The translations under genes were made by a program, and so were the position numbers. Shown here piece by piece: positions 26,333 through 35,893 of a stretch of 64,000 nucleotides of DNA (position 1 is the stretch's first letter; every line of letters starts with the position of its first letter). The stretch is from the NCBI RefSeq assembly GCF_002261185.1, contig NZ_NEVQ01000007.1, positions 1 through 64,000 of the forward strand, read 5' to 3'. A model generated the notes under the pieces. That model was not told the origin of the DNA. It did no database searches and worked only from the letters and a program-made list of their open reading frames with translations. The DNA is from Bordetella genomosp. 4. GTDB taxonomy: Bacteria > Pseudomonadota > Gammaproteobacteria > Burkholderiales > Burkholderiaceae_B.

Positions 26333-27531
26333 GGGTCTCCAGCGGCGCAGTTCTGGCGATTACGTTGGCGGTGCAGTCGTTGGTGGCTGCAGCCGCATTG
26401 GTGGTGCCGGTGTTGGCACCTGCGATCAGTGCCCAGACGGGTGTGGCGGGCGAATCAATCGGCATTTACGTGTCGTTGATGTATGTCGGCGCGATGGCAG
26501 GCAGTTTGATGGCGGGCGGCTGGGTGTCTCGACTGGGAGCGATCCGTGCCAGTCAATTGGGACTGGTGTTGTGTGCGGCAGGGCTGCTCTTGAGCGTGGC
26601 CGGGTATACGGTGTTGCTGGCTATCGGCGCGATACTGCTGGGCCTCGGTTATGGACCTATCACGCCGGCCAGTTCGCATCTGCTGATCCAGACCACGCCT
26701 GTGCATCGAATGTCGTTCGTGTTTTCCATCAAACAGACCGGCGTGCCGCTGGGCGGTGTGCTGGCGGGTCTGTTGGCCCCCAAGCTCGAAATCGGCGTGG
26801 GGTGGCAAGGGGCGCTGCTGGTAACGGCGGCGGCGTGCCTGATATGTGCGTTGTTGGCGCAGTGGGTGCGTGCGGAACTGGATGCGGACCGCAAACCGGC
26901 CCGAACGGCAGGACTGGGAAATCTACGTGCGCCGCTGGCGTTGATTTTTTCGCATAGAACGCTGTCGTTGTTGGCTGGCGCCTCGTTATGCTTTTCAGCG
27001 GTGCAATGGTCGTTCAGTGCCTACCTCGTGACGTATTTGCACGATAGTCTCGCTTACACCTTGATTGCTGCGGGCGCGCTGTTGTCGTTGGGCCAGGTGG
27101 CCGGGGTGGTGGGGCGCATTTTTTGGGGATGGTGCGCCGACCGCTATCTGGGGGCGGTCCTGATGTTGGCCGTTCTGGCAGCCTTGATGGGATTGGGAGT
27201 ACTGGTATTGGCGTCGCTATCGGCCCAGACACCCGTGCCGATGGTGGCGCTGGCGCTGGTGGTGCTGGGCGCGGCAGCCGTCGGTTGGAATGGCGTATAC
27301 CTCGCGGAAATCGCGCGTCAGGCGCCGGCGGGCAAAACCGGCATGGCGACGGGCGGGGCGCTGACCTGTACTTTTCTGGGCGTGGTGGTGGGACCGCCTT
27401 TGTTTGGCGCCATGATGGCGCTCTTTGACAGCTATCGGATCGCTTTCGTTCTGATCGTGATTCCGGCTTTACTGTGCGGCGTGCTGTTGGTGACGCAGCG
27501 GCGTCGTTTCTCAGTTCACGAGGAGGCATGA
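26329..27531 (+). CDS. MFS transporter
   Basis: This major-facilitator inner-membrane carrier of about 400 residues has 12 hydrophobic segments and the loop 2-3 motif GGWVSRLGAIRAS. I prefer the GTG at 26329, because it gives the GTGA overlap with the GntR stop that matches the other junctions. The ATG at 26314 would add five residues. It may export or import a pathway compound in addition to the TRAP system; no substrate can be read. Confidence 0.85.
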   Translation: MRVSSGAVLAITLAVQSLVAAAALVVPVLAPAISAQTGVAGESIGIYVSLMYVGAMAGSLMAGGWVSRLGAIRASQLGLVLCAAGLLLSVAGYTVLLAIGAILLGLGYGPITPASSHLLIQTTPVHRMSFVFSIKQTGVPLGGVLAGLLAPKLEIGVGWQGALLVTAAACLICALLAQWVRAELDADRKPARTAGLGNLRAPLALIFSHRTLSLLAGASLCFSAVQWSFSAYLVTYLHDSLAYTLIAAGALLSLGQVAGVVGRIFWGWCADRYLGAVLMLAVLAALMGLGVLVLASLSAQTPVPMVALALVVLGAAAVGWNGVYLAEIARQAPAGKTGMATGGALTCTFLGVVVGPPLFGAMMALFDSYRIAFVLIVIPALLCGVLLVTQRRRFSVHEEA

Positions 27532-27534
27532 GTG

Positions 27535-28359
27535 ATGAAACGTCTGCGTAGCTTGCTGTTTGTGCCGGGAGATCGCCCCGAGCGTTTTGACAAGGCCGCG
27601 GCAGCCGGTGCGGACGCCATCATTCTGGATCTCGAGGACGCGGTGTTGCCCGAGGCAAAAGTACGGGCGCGCAGTTTGGCGGTGCCGTGGCTTGCATCAT
27701 CTGCCTGCCCTGCGTTGATACGCGTCAATGGCGCGGACACGTCTTGGTTTGACGATGATGTCTGCGCCTTGCAGGAGGCGGGCTGTCATGCGGTGATGTT
27801 GCCCAAGGCAGAGGATCCATCGGCATTGAATCAGTTGCGTCAGCGCCTGGGCGATAACGTACGCCTGTTTCCGTTGATCGAAACCGCCGCAGGGGTAGAA
27901 AATGCGGCCGCCTTGGCGCGGGTGCCCGGGGTCGTGCGCCTGGTATTTGGCAGCGTTGATTTTGCCCGTGATACGGGTATTCAAGACGAGAATGGCTGGC
28001 TGCCAATACGCGTTGCCCTGGTGCTGGCGTCGAGGCGTGCCGGCTTGGCTGCGCCTGTCGATGGCGCGACCTTGCATTGGGATGATCCCGGCGCCTTGCA
28101 AGCTACGGCAGCCACTGCGCGCCGCCTCGGCTTTGGCGGGCAACTATGTATTCATCCCAAGCAGGTGGCGCCTGTGAACAGGGGCTTCTTGCCTTCCGAC
28201 GATGAGCTGGCCTGGGCCAAACGAGTGACAGACGCGGTAGCGCTAGGCGGCCATGGTGCGGTGACGGTGGACGGCAAACTCGTGGACAAGCCGCTGCATG
28301 ACTTGGCCCAGGCATGGCTGGACATGATTGACGAGGAATCATTGCCAGCCTGCGCTTGA
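27535..28359 (+). CDS. CitE-like HpcH/HpaI-family CoA-ester lyase
   Basis: This 274-residue TIM-barrel lyase of the citrate lyase beta/malyl-CoA lyase family has LRSLLFVPGDRPERFDKA, DAIILDLEDAV (metal-binding acids), LFPLIETAAGVENA and CIHPKQV. It would cleave a 3-hydroxy-3-carboxyacyl-CoA such as citramalyl-CoA or beta-methylmalyl-CoA. ATG 27535 lies eight bases after AGGAGG, in the end of the MFS gene. It closes the operon; with the CoA-transferase and MaoC hydratase it completes an activate-hydrate-cleave route. Confidence 0.88.
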   Translation: MKRLRSLLFVPGDRPERFDKAAAAGADAIILDLEDAVLPEAKVRARSLAVPWLASSACPALIRVNGADTSWFDDDVCALQEAGCHAVMLPKAEDPSALNQLRQRLGDNVRLFPLIETAAGVENAAALARVPGVVRLVFGSVDFARDTGIQDENGWLPIRVALVLASRRAGLAAPVDGATLHWDDPGALQATAATARRLGFGGQLCIHPKQVAPVNRGFLPSDDELAWAKRVTDAVALGGHGAVTVDGKLVDKPLHDLAQAWLDMIDEESLPACA

Positions 28360-28385
28360 GCGCGATGTGCCGTCCGGGCCGCGCG

Positions 28386-29543
28386 TCACGCTCGGTACGT
28401 GGCATCTATGCCAGATCGTATCTCCTCATTATGTTCTCCCAGTTTCGGCGGCAATCGCCGCAGACTGGCCGGCGTGCGGGACAACTTGATCGGTGATCCC
28501 ACGCCTCGATATTCGCCTTGTTCCAACACCATCTGGCGATGCCGGGTATGTGGATGATGCAACACGTCCTCGACATTTTGCACCGCTGCGGCGGGTACCC
28601 CTTGTCGCAGCAGTTGTTCTGCCAACGTCGCGGCATCGTGCGAGGCCAGTTTTCCGGTCAACTCTGCACGCAAGGCATCGCGATGTTGCAGACGATCTGC
28701 ATTGTTCGTAAATCGTGCGTCGGTCAACAAGGCCTCGGCGTTCAGCGCACGCGCCAGTGCTGCGAACTGCCGATTGTTGCCGACCGCCAGGAATATCGCG
28801 CCGCTTTGTGTCGGCAGCGTTTCATAAGGCGCGATGTTGGGATGCGCATTCCCTGTGCGGCCAGGGACATTGCCGCTATAAAAATAATTTGCCGCATGTG
28901 GATGCAATAACGACACCGCGCAGTCGTATAACGTGATGTCCAGAAACTGGCCCAGGCCGCTGCGCACGCGTTCGTTTAATGCCAGCAGGACGGCGACGGC
29001 AGCGTTCAGCCCCGTGACCATGTCCACGACAGGCAGGCCAACCCGCGTGGCATCGCCCTCAGCATCGCCATTGACGCTCATCAAACCGCACATGGCTTGT
29101 GCGCAGGCGTCGTAGCCGGGCAGGCCGCCTAACGGGCCGTCTGCGCCAAAGCCGCTGACGCGGCAGTGAATCAGGCGCGGAAATGCCGCGCTGAGCTGCT
29201 CGTACCCGAGGCCCCATTTTTCCAGGGTGCCGGGTTTGAAATTTTCGACCAGCACATCAGCATCCGCCAAGAGATGGCGCAGCAGTTCCTGTCCCGCTGG
29301 CTCGGATAGATCCAGTGTCATGCCGCGTTTATTGCGATTGACGCCGATGAAGTACGACGCGGTCTCATGCAGGAAAGGCGGGCCCCATCCGCGCGTTTCG
29401 TCGCCGACAGGCGGTTCAATCTTGATGACATCAGCACCATGGTCCGCGAGCAGCTGCGTGCAATATGGGCCGCCCAGTACACGCGACAGATCAATGATTT
29501 TGCATCCGGTCAGCGCACCAGCCGGCAGCGAAGGGAGAGACAT
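28386..29543 (-). CDS. CaiB/BaiF family CoA-transferase (second)
   Basis: This 385-residue family III CoA-transferase has the catalytic Asp in LPVVDMVTGLNAA and the DHGADVIKIEPP and NRNKRGMTLDL strands. The start is ATG 29543; the longer open frame adds an Arg-rich stretch unlike the family. It converges with the CitE-like gene and lies just downstream of the Bug receptor gene on the same strand, so the receptor, transferase and acyl-CoA dehydrogenase probably form one operon divergent from the LysR at 32405. Confidence 0.9.
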   Translation of the reverse strand: MSLPSLPAGALTGCKIIDLSRVLGGPYCTQLLADHGADVIKIEPPVGDETRGWGPPFLHETASYFIGVNRNKRGMTLDLSEPAGQELLRHLLADADVLVENFKPGTLEKWGLGYEQLSAAFPRLIHCRVSGFGADGPLGGLPGYDACAQAMCGLMSVNGDAEGDATRVGLPVVDMVTGLNAAVAVLLALNERVRSGLGQFLDITLYDCAVSLLHPHAANYFYSGNVPGRTGNAHPNIAPYETLPTQSGAIFLAVGNNRQFAALARALNAEALLTDARFTNNADRLQHRDALRAELTGKLASHDAATLAEQLLRQGVPAAAVQNVEDVLHHPHTRHRQMVLEQGEYRGVGSPIKLSRTPASLRRLPPKLGEHNEEIRSGIDATYRA

Positions 29544-29554
29544 GCGGGATATCC

Positions 29555-30532
29555 TTAGTCTAAGGCGACGCCGGCTTCCTGAATGATGGCGCGCCATTTC
29601 GGGACCTGTGCATCGATGAACGAGGACAGGCCTTGAGGGGTTTTGTCGTCTGCTTCAACAATGCCTTGCTTGTGCAAGGTCTCTTTGACGTCAGGATCAG
29701 CCAGGACGGCGATGAATGCCTGGTTCAATTTATCGATCACATCGCTGGGCGTGCTGCGCGGCGCCACGATGCCGAAGAACACGCTGACGTCATAGCCGTC
29801 CAGCCCTTGCTCTGACAGGGTGGGCAGATCGGGCAGCGCTTGCGAACGCTCTGCGCTGGCCAGACCGATGGCGCGCAATGTCCCTGCTTTGACATGAGGC
29901 AGGGCAGTGAGAATGTCGGTGAACGACATCGACACCTGACCGCCCAGCAAGTCATTCAATGCAGGCCCGGTGCCTTTATAGGGAATGTGCAGGATCTGCG
30001 TGCCTGCCATTTTGTTGAACAGAATGCCCGCCAGATGCGACGAGGCGCCGTTGCCTGATGAGGCATAACTGAGTTTGTCCGGATTCTGTTTTGCGTAGGC
30101 GATCAGCTCTTGCACGTTGTGCACGGGCAGCGAGGGATGAACGACGAGGATATTGGGCAAGTGGCCGATGCGGATGATGGGAGCAAAGCTCTTTTGCGGA
30201 TCGTATTGCTGTTGCTTGTACAGGCTGCCGTTGATGGCGAGCGGGCCGGAGGTGCCGAACATGATGGTGTAGCCATCGGGCTTGGCGCGGGCGACATATT
30301 CCGCGCCGATGTTGCCGCCAGCGCCGGGGCGATTTTCCACGACGACGGTTTGGCCTAATTGACGCTTCAATCCGTCGGCCAGGCGTCGCGCCATCGCATC
30401 GGTCGGTCCGCCCGGCGGAAAGGGCACGATGAGGGTGACCGGCTGATTGGGGAATGCCTGCGCGGCGCGCGCTGAGGTAGACGCCAACAGAGCGGCGCTG
30501 GCCAGTGTCAGGCAGAAATGTCGTCGTTGCAT
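29555..30532 (-). CDS. Bug-family (TctC-like) periplasmic receptor
   Basis: This 325-residue tripartite-tricarboxylate-type binding protein is of the kind greatly expanded in Bordetella relatives. It has a signal peptide (about residues 1-23), then FPNQPVTLIVPFPPGGPTDA, NRPGAGGNIGAEYVARA and DGYTIMFGTSGP, the loops that hold a carboxylate ligand. No TctA/TctB membrane genes lie nearby, which is normal for orphan Bug proteins. The ligand is unknown but probably a carboxylic acid that the adjacent CoA-transferase activates. Confidence 0.94.
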   Translation of the reverse strand: MQRRHFCLTLASAALLASTSARAAQAFPNQPVTLIVPFPPGGPTDAMARRLADGLKRQLGQTVVVENRPGAGGNIGAEYVARAKPDGYTIMFGTSGPLAINGSLYKQQQYDPQKSFAPIIRIGHLPNILVVHPSLPVHNVQELIAYAKQNPDKLSYASSGNGASSHLAGILFNKMAGTQILHIPYKGTGPALNDLLGGQVSMSFTDILTALPHVKAGTLRAIGLASAERSQALPDLPTLSEQGLDGYDVSVFFGIVAPRSTPSDVIDKLNQAFIAVLADPDVKETLHKQGIVEADDKTPQGLSSFIDAQVPKWRAIIQEAGVALD

Positions 30533-30579
30533 GGTTGTCTCCGGTGGTACACGCCTGGCAGGCGTTTTTTTGTGTTGGG

Positions 30580-32274
30580 TCAGTCTGATGGCAAGAAATG
30601 CCGAAGCAGTTCGCGGCAGGTGTCGTCCTCATCGTCCGGTATCGCGCAAGGATCGCGCGGTAGCAGACGATGCTGCAGCACATGGTCGGCCAGCAGTCCC
30701 CGATCAGACAGCCCCGAGCCCGAGGCCTCCCAGCGCAGTGCAGCGAGCGACAGTGCGTGATAGAGCGCCGATGCCGCTTGGCGTGCCAGGTCGGGGCGCT
30801 CATTCAACGCGGCATGATGAGCGAGACCGAAGGCGCGCTCCAGAGCCTGTGCTTGCGTATCGGCTACGGCCGGATTGCAGGGCACGCCAGCCTGCAGGAG
30901 CGCATCGACATGCTGGCGCAATGCCGCCAGGGCATCCGTCTTTTGAATGGCGCGCAACACATCCAGCGCCACGATGTTGCTGGTGCCTTCCCAGATCGAT
31001 CCCAGATGGGCGTCGCGTACCAGGCGGGCTTCGACGAATTCTTCGATATAGCCGCATCCGCCGCGCACCTCCATACCGTCTCCGGTGACCTTGCGCGCGT
31101 CACGGCAAGCGCGGAATTTGATCAGCGGTGTCATGATGCGAGCCAATGCCGCCGACTGCTTGTCGTGTTCGGCGTCTGCCAGGGCCGCTGCGGTTTGGTA
31201 CATCACACTGCGCGCTTGCTCGGCCCAGACCGTCATCTTGACGAGTTGACGACGCATCAGCGGCATCTCTATCAATCGTTTCCCAAAGGCGCGGCGATGT
31301 TGGGCAAAGTAAATAGCCTCAGTGACCGCACGCCGCATCAAGCCGGCGGCTCGCATGCCATTCGACAGCCGGGAATTGTTGATCATGTCGGCCATCTGCT
31401 GGAACCCTTTGCCGCGCTCGCCGACCAGCCAGGCTTGCGCGCCCTCGAGGCGGATTTCCCCGCTGGCCATCGAGCGCGTGCCGAGTTTGTCTTTCAGGCG
31501 CAGGATCCGATAGGCGTTGTGCGTGCCGTCAGGCAAGTCGCGCGGCAACAGAAAAAGCGAGACACCTTTCAGGCCGTCGGCAGGCTCGCTGCGGGCCAGC
31601 ACCATGGCGAATCCCGCATCCGCATTGGAACAGAACCACTTGTCGCCATACAGCCGCCAGGTGCCATCATCGTGCAATTCTGCACGCGTGGTGGTGGCGC
31701 TGACGTCGGAGCCCGCGCCTTGCTCTGTCATGAACATCGCACCTTGGCGCAACTCATCGAAATCTTGCGAGATGACTTGAGGCAGCACCCGTTCGATCAA
31801 TGCGGGATCGCCGAACTTGCGTAGCGTACGCGCCAGCGAATCCGTCATGCTGACCGGGCAGCACAGGCCGAATTCTGCTTGAACGAATAGATGGCTCAAT
31901 GCATATTTGGCCGCGGGCGGCATGGGGTTAGGCCATCCCAGTACGCCGCCGCGATGCGACATGGCCGCCAAACCGAATTCACTGTACGCCAAGCGTTCCA
32001 TGTCGATATAGGCGGGATGCTTGTGTATGCGCGATTCGTCCTGGCCGGCACGGTTGCGTACCGAGAGGGTGGGGGGATTCTGATCCGCAATGGAGGCCAG
32101 TTCGTCGATACGTGAGCCCGCGAGCGCGCCGAGACGATCCAGGTGCGGCAGCAGGTGCGCGTGTAAATCGGGCGGCAGATATCGTGCGCTCATCGCGGCC
32201 GCATAAGGATCCGCGCGAAACAGATTCAGGCCTCGGGAATCGGGCACATCGGAGGAGGTTGGCGACAAGGTCAT
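30580..32274 (-). CDS. Acyl-CoA dehydrogenase, AidB-like long type
   Basis: This 564-residue member of the AidB-like branch of acyl-CoA dehydrogenases is longer than the usual ~385 residues because of a C-terminal helical extension (after about 440). Typical parts are MTEQGAGSDVSATTT, YGDKWFCSNADAG, RRAFGKRLIEMPLMR and the catalytic-site GSIWEGTSNIVALD. I use ATG 32274; an in-frame start at 32337 is possible. It is divergent from a LysR gene 131 bases away. AidB proteins also bind DNA; whether this one does is unknown. Confidence 0.87.
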   Translation of the reverse strand: MTLSPTSSDVPDSRGLNLFRADPYAAAMSARYLPPDLHAHLLPHLDRLGALAGSRIDELASIADQNPPTLSVRNRAGQDESRIHKHPAYIDMERLAYSEFGLAAMSHRGGVLGWPNPMPPAAKYALSHLFVQAEFGLCCPVSMTDSLARTLRKFGDPALIERVLPQVISQDFDELRQGAMFMTEQGAGSDVSATTTRAELHDDGTWRLYGDKWFCSNADAGFAMVLARSEPADGLKGVSLFLLPRDLPDGTHNAYRILRLKDKLGTRSMASGEIRLEGAQAWLVGERGKGFQQMADMINNSRLSNGMRAAGLMRRAVTEAIYFAQHRRAFGKRLIEMPLMRRQLVKMTVWAEQARSVMYQTAAALADAEHDKQSAALARIMTPLIKFRACRDARKVTGDGMEVRGGCGYIEEFVEARLVRDAHLGSIWEGTSNIVALDVLRAIQKTDALAALRQHVDALLQAGVPCNPAVADTQAQALERAFGLAHHAALNERPDLARQAASALYHALSLAALRWEASGSGLSDRGLLADHVLQHRLLPRDPCAIPDDEDDTCRELLRHFLPSD

Positions 32275-32337
32275 GGCGGGCTCGTGAAAGGGCGTAGTGC
32301 AGGCGCTGGAGCGCACATCGTTACTCAAACCATCCAT

Positions 32338-32374
32338 CTATACAAATACTGTTTTAATGTTGAACTATACAAAT
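32338..32374. promoter_or_regulatory. Direct repeat CTATACAAAT in a divergent spacer
   Basis: CTATACAAAT occurs at 32338-32347 and 32365-32374, 27 bases apart, in the AT-rich spacer between the acyl-CoA dehydrogenase and LysR genes. It could be a regulator site or hold overlapping -10 elements for the two promoters. Confidence 0.4.
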
Positions 32375-32404
32375 TAAATATAGATTCAAGACAGAGAGAT
32401 TCCC

Positions 32405-33307
32405 ATGGACCTAGAGCCACGCCTGTTGCGTTATTTCATTGCGGTTGCCGAAGAACGCCATTTCAGCCGTGCCGCACAGCGGCTGCATATTTCTCAACCG
32501 CCTCTCAGTTATGCCATCCGGCAATTGGAGAGTACGTTGGGGGCGCAATTGCTGGAGCGCACCAGCCGTCACGTAGCGCTGACTGAAGCAGGGCGCGTGC
32601 TGTATCGCGAAGCGCAGGCCTTATTACGTCAGTCCGAGGCTATCGGCACATTGGTGCAGCGGGTTGACGCCGGCTTGCGAGGACGCTTGCGCATCGGGTT
32701 TGTCGGCTCGATGCTGTACCGGGGCTTGCCTGATTTGCTGGCGTCGATGCGTGCGGCCTTGCCCGATGTCGAACATGTCCTCGTTGAATTGAACTCGCAT
32801 GATCAATTGGAGGCCGTGCGCCGCGGCGAGCAGGATCTGGGGTTTATTCACGCGAATCCCGCACCGAGTGAGGTCAGGACGCTGGACCTGATGACCGAGC
32901 CCTTTGTGTTGTGCGTGCCTGATACGCATCCGTTGGCGCGCCGCCGCAGAGTGTCGTTGCGGGCGGTAGCCAAGGACGATTTTATTTTCTTTGCGCGAGA
33001 GGCCTCGCCCAGCTATTACGAGACGGTGTTGTCGATGTGCGTGACCGCGGGTTTTCACCCGGTGGTACGCCACGAAGTCCGGCATTGGTTGAGCGTCGCC
33101 GCGCTGGTGTCGCAGGGATTGGGGGTGTCCATTGTGCCGGCGTGCCTGGCGCGCAGCGGCCTGGCGGGCACGCGCTTTATTGCGTTTGAACACCAGGCGC
33201 GGTCCGTCAGTCAGGCGATCTGGCCGAGACAGGTGGACTCGCCGCTGTTGCGCACCGCCGTCCGGCTGGTGCGCGATCACTATGGCGCGGCCAGCGCAAA
33301 GGCCTAG
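32405..33307 (+). CDS. LysR-family transcriptional regulator
   Basis: This 300-residue regulator has an N-terminal winged HTH (about residues 1-62; HFSRAAQRLHISQPPLSYAI) and a substrate-binding-like domain (about 92-295). It resembles CatR/BenM-type LysR proteins at its start (LEPRLLRYFIAVAEERHF). It diverges from the acyl-CoA dehydrogenase/Bug/CoA-transferase genes, which it probably activates. Its stop overlaps the purU stop on the other strand (33304-33307). Confidence 0.92.
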   Translation: MDLEPRLLRYFIAVAEERHFSRAAQRLHISQPPLSYAIRQLESTLGAQLLERTSRHVALTEAGRVLYREAQALLRQSEAIGTLVQRVDAGLRGRLRIGFVGSMLYRGLPDLLASMRAALPDVEHVLVELNSHDQLEAVRRGEQDLGFIHANPAPSEVRTLDLMTEPFVLCVPDTHPLARRRRVSLRAVAKDDFIFFAREASPSYYETVLSMCVTAGFHPVVRHEVRHWLSVAALVSQGLGVSIVPACLARSGLAGTRFIAFEHQARSVSQAIWPRQVDSPLLRTAVRLVRDHYGAASAKA

Positions 33308-34158
33308 CGGAACACGACTGTCTTGTTGCGGTTGAGCAGAATGCGATGCTCGACATGGCTGCGCACGGCACGGGCCAGCACCAGCGATTCCACGTCGCTG
33401 CCGACTTGCGTCAGCTCTTGTGCCGTCATGGTGTGATCCACGCGTTCGATGTCCTGCTCGATGATCGGGCCTTCGTCCAGGTCGGACGTCACGTAGTGAG
33501 CGGTCGCGCCGATGATCTTGACGCCGCGGGCATGCGCCTGGTGATAGGGGCGCGCACCCTTGAAGCTCGGCAGAAAGCTATGGTGGATGTTGATGGCGCG
33601 GCCATTCAGCGCCTGGCACATGTCCTGCGACAGGATCTGCATGTAGCGCGCCAGGACCACCAGATCGATCTGTTCCGACTCGACCAGGCTCAAGACCTGT
33701 TTTTCCTGCTCGGCCTTGGTGTCGGGCGTGACGGGCAGATGGTGAAACGGAATGCCGTACGACGCGGCCAGGCTGGCGTAGTCATTGTGATTGGACACGA
33801 TGGCAGCGATTTCGGCGTGCAGCTGGCCGCTTTGTACGCGGAACAGCAGATCGTTCAGGCAGTGCCCTTGTTTGCTGACCATGATCAACAGGCGCGGTTT
33901 GCGGCGCGCGTCATGGATTTGCCAGTCCATGGCAAACGTATCGGCCATGGGCGCAAATCGTTCGCGCAGGCTGTCCGCGGTCACGGCGGCAGGCAAGTCA
34001 AAATGCACCCGCAAAAAGAAACGGCCGCTTTCGTCATCGCCGAATTGCTGTGAATCGAGGATGTTGCAGCCCAACTCGAACAGCAGGCCGCTGACGCGAT
34101 ACACGATGCCTGTGCGGTCGGGGCAGGAGAGGGTCAGGATATGATCGTTATGCGGCAT
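33304..34158 (-). CDS. purU: Formyltetrahydrofolate deformylase
   Basis: This 284-residue enzyme hydrolyses 10-formyl-tetrahydrofolate to formate and tetrahydrofolate and so balances one-carbon pools. An N-terminal ACT domain (about residues 5-85; LSCPDRTGIVYRVSGLLFE) precedes the formyltransferase fold with the catalytic set in RAINIHHSFLPSFKGARPY and TSDLDEGPIIEQD. Length and ends are typical. It may be part of a minus-strand run with the following oxidase gene. Confidence 0.95.
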   Translation of the reverse strand: MPHNDHILTLSCPDRTGIVYRVSGLLFELGCNILDSQQFGDDESGRFFLRVHFDLPAAVTADSLRERFAPMADTFAMDWQIHDARRKPRLLIMVSKQGHCLNDLLFRVQSGQLHAEIAAIVSNHNDYASLAASYGIPFHHLPVTPDTKAEQEKQVLSLVESEQIDLVVLARYMQILSQDMCQALNGRAINIHHSFLPSFKGARPYHQAHARGVKIIGATAHYVTSDLDEGPIIEQDIERVDHTMTAQELTQVGSDVESLVLARAVRSHVEHRILLNRNKTVVFR

Positions 34159-34209
34159 GATCTGAGATAAAAAATAAGGTCATTACGCTGCGGCTCGGCG
34201 GCGGAAAAA

Positions 34210-35319
34210 CTACGACGACAACCGAGCGACGGTCTCGTCGGCGATGGCCAGGCTGGCAGTCAGGCCCGGCGATTCGATGCCGAACAGATTGACCAATCCT
34301 GCGACGCCGTGTACGGCGGGACCAGCGATGACAAAATCCGCGGCGGGCTCGTGGGGGCCGGAAATCTTGGGGCGGATGCCAGTATAGCCAGGAGCAAGCG
34401 CGCCATCAGGCAAGGCGGGCCAATAGGTACGGACCGCGTCATAGAACACGTCGGCCCGGCTCGGGTCCAGCGTGTAGTCTTCGGTCGGAATCCATTCGGT
34501 ATCCGGGCCGAATTTTGCTTGCCCGCCCATATCCAGCGTCAGGTGTACGCCCAGGCCGGCATGTTGAGGCACAGGGTAGATCAGGCGCGAAAACGGCGCC
34601 CGGCCAGACAGCGTGAAATAGCTGCCCTTGCACAGATATTCGTTCGGGATGCTGGCCGGCGGCAGGCCATCGATGTGCCGCGCCAGCGTAGGCGCGTGAA
34701 TACCCGAGGCGTTGATCAATACGTTGCACGATAGGCTCATCGCCTCTTCTCCGCCGAATTGCACCTCGAATCCGCCTTCGGGCCGGACGCGGGCCGACTG
34801 CATCGGCGTGTAAAAGACACATTGTGCGCCAGCGTTTTCCGCGTCGCCCTGGTAGGCCAGCATCAGCGCGTGGCTGTCGACGATGCCGGTAGAGGGCGAC
34901 AGCAAGGCCGCTGTGCAGTGCAGGGCCGGCTCCAGCGCCATTGCCTCGGCGGCAGTGAGTTTGCGCATATCGTCGACGCCGTTGGCGTGGGCACGCTGCG
35001 CGATTCCGTCCAGCAAGAGCGCTTCATCGTCGGTTGTCGCGACGATCAATTTGCCCAGACGCCGATGCGGCACCCCGCGTGCGGCGCAGTAGTCGTACAG
35101 CAGGTGCTTGCCACGCACGCACAATTGCGCTTTGAGGCTGCCGGCGGGATAGTAGATCCCGGCATGGATGACCTCGGAATTGCGGGAACTGGTGCCAGTG
35201 CCTATCGCTTCGGTGGCCTCGGCTACGAGGACCTCGCGGCCTTGCAGCGCGAGCGCGCGCGCTACTGCCAGGCCTACGACGCCAGCGCCGACGACGATGC
35301 AATCGATGTCAGTACTCAT
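34210..35319 (-). CDS. FAD-dependent oxidoreductase, L-2-hydroxyglutarate oxidase-like
   Basis: This 369-residue DAO-fold flavoprotein has an N-terminal FAD motif [14 protein letters not shown], then [16 protein letters not shown], the stretch typical of LhgO/L2HGDH enzymes, and a C-terminal [12 protein letters not shown]. It probably oxidises L-2-hydroxyglutarate or a similar 2-hydroxy acid at the membrane. Its start lies 13 bases after the flavin reductase stop, so both may be co-transcribed. Confidence 0.87.
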   Translation of the reverse strand: MSTDIDCIVVGAGVVGLAVARALALQGREVLVAEATEAIGTGTSSRNSEVIHAGIYYPAGSLKAQLCVRGKHLLYDYCAARGVPHRRLGKLIVATTDDEALLLDGIAQRAHANGVDDMRKLTAAEAMALEPALHCTAALLSPSTGIVDSHALMLAYQGDAENAGAQCVFYTPMQSARVRPEGGFEVQFGGEEAMSLSCNVLINASGIHAPTLARHIDGLPPASIPNEYLCKGSYFTLSGRAPFSRLIYPVPQHAGLGVHLTLDMGGQAKFGPDTEWIPTEDYTLDPSRADVFYDAVRTYWPALPDGALAPGYTGIRPKISGPHEPAADFVIAGPAVHGVAGLVNLFGIESPGLTASLAIADETVARLSS

Positions 35320-35332
35320 AATGGAACCGGAG

Positions 35333-35845
35333 TTATTTGGACTCAGTATGGGCCGGCGTCAGCTCGAACCCGCCGGCATGAAAAACGAGGGGCGCTTCGG
35401 CCGTGTGGCCGCAGCGTTCGACTTCGCCAACCATGATGATGTGATCGCCCTCGACGTAGCGGCTGCGGTTGCGGCATTCGAACCAGGCTGCGCAGTATTC
35501 GTCGAGCATAGGCGTGCCGCCAGGAGCTTGGCCCCGAGGCAGTCCGTCGAAGCGTTCGCGGGTGTTGCCCGTGGCAAAGCGCCGGGCCAGCGCGATCTGT
35601 CCGGCAGACAGCACGTTGACCACATAGCGCTCGCATTGTTCGAACACCTCGAGCGAACTCGACCGCCGGGACAGGCTCCAGAGTATCAGGGGCGGGTCCA
35701 GCGAAACCGAGTTGAACGAGCTGACCGTCAAACCGATTGGTGCGCCATCGGGAGCGGCGGTCGTGACGACCGTGACGCCGGTGGCAAAACGGCCTAGCGC
35801 GGTACGAAAAAAGCTCGCATCGAAGGAAGGGGCTGTATGGGACAT
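35333..35845 (-). CDS. Flavin reductase-like FMN-binding protein
   Basis: This 170-residue split-barrel flavoprotein of the flavin reductase/NTAB family has [20 protein letters not shown] near the N-terminus, [13 protein letters not shown], and [13 protein letters not shown] near the end. Such proteins supply reduced FMN to a partner monooxygenase. No monooxygenase is adjacent, so its partner is unknown. Confidence 0.87.
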   Translation of the reverse strand: MSHTAPSFDASFFRTALGRFATGVTVVTTAAPDGAPIGLTVSSFNSVSLDPPLILWSLSRRSSSLEVFEQCERYVVNVLSAGQIALARRFATGNTRERFDGLPRGQAPGGTPMLDEYCAAWFECRNRSRYVEGDHIIMVGEVERCGHTAEAPLVFHAGGFELTPAHTESK

Positions 35846-35893
35846 GCAGGCTGAGGTCGGCGGGGGCGGGAGTCGCTCAAGAGGACTCGGGTT

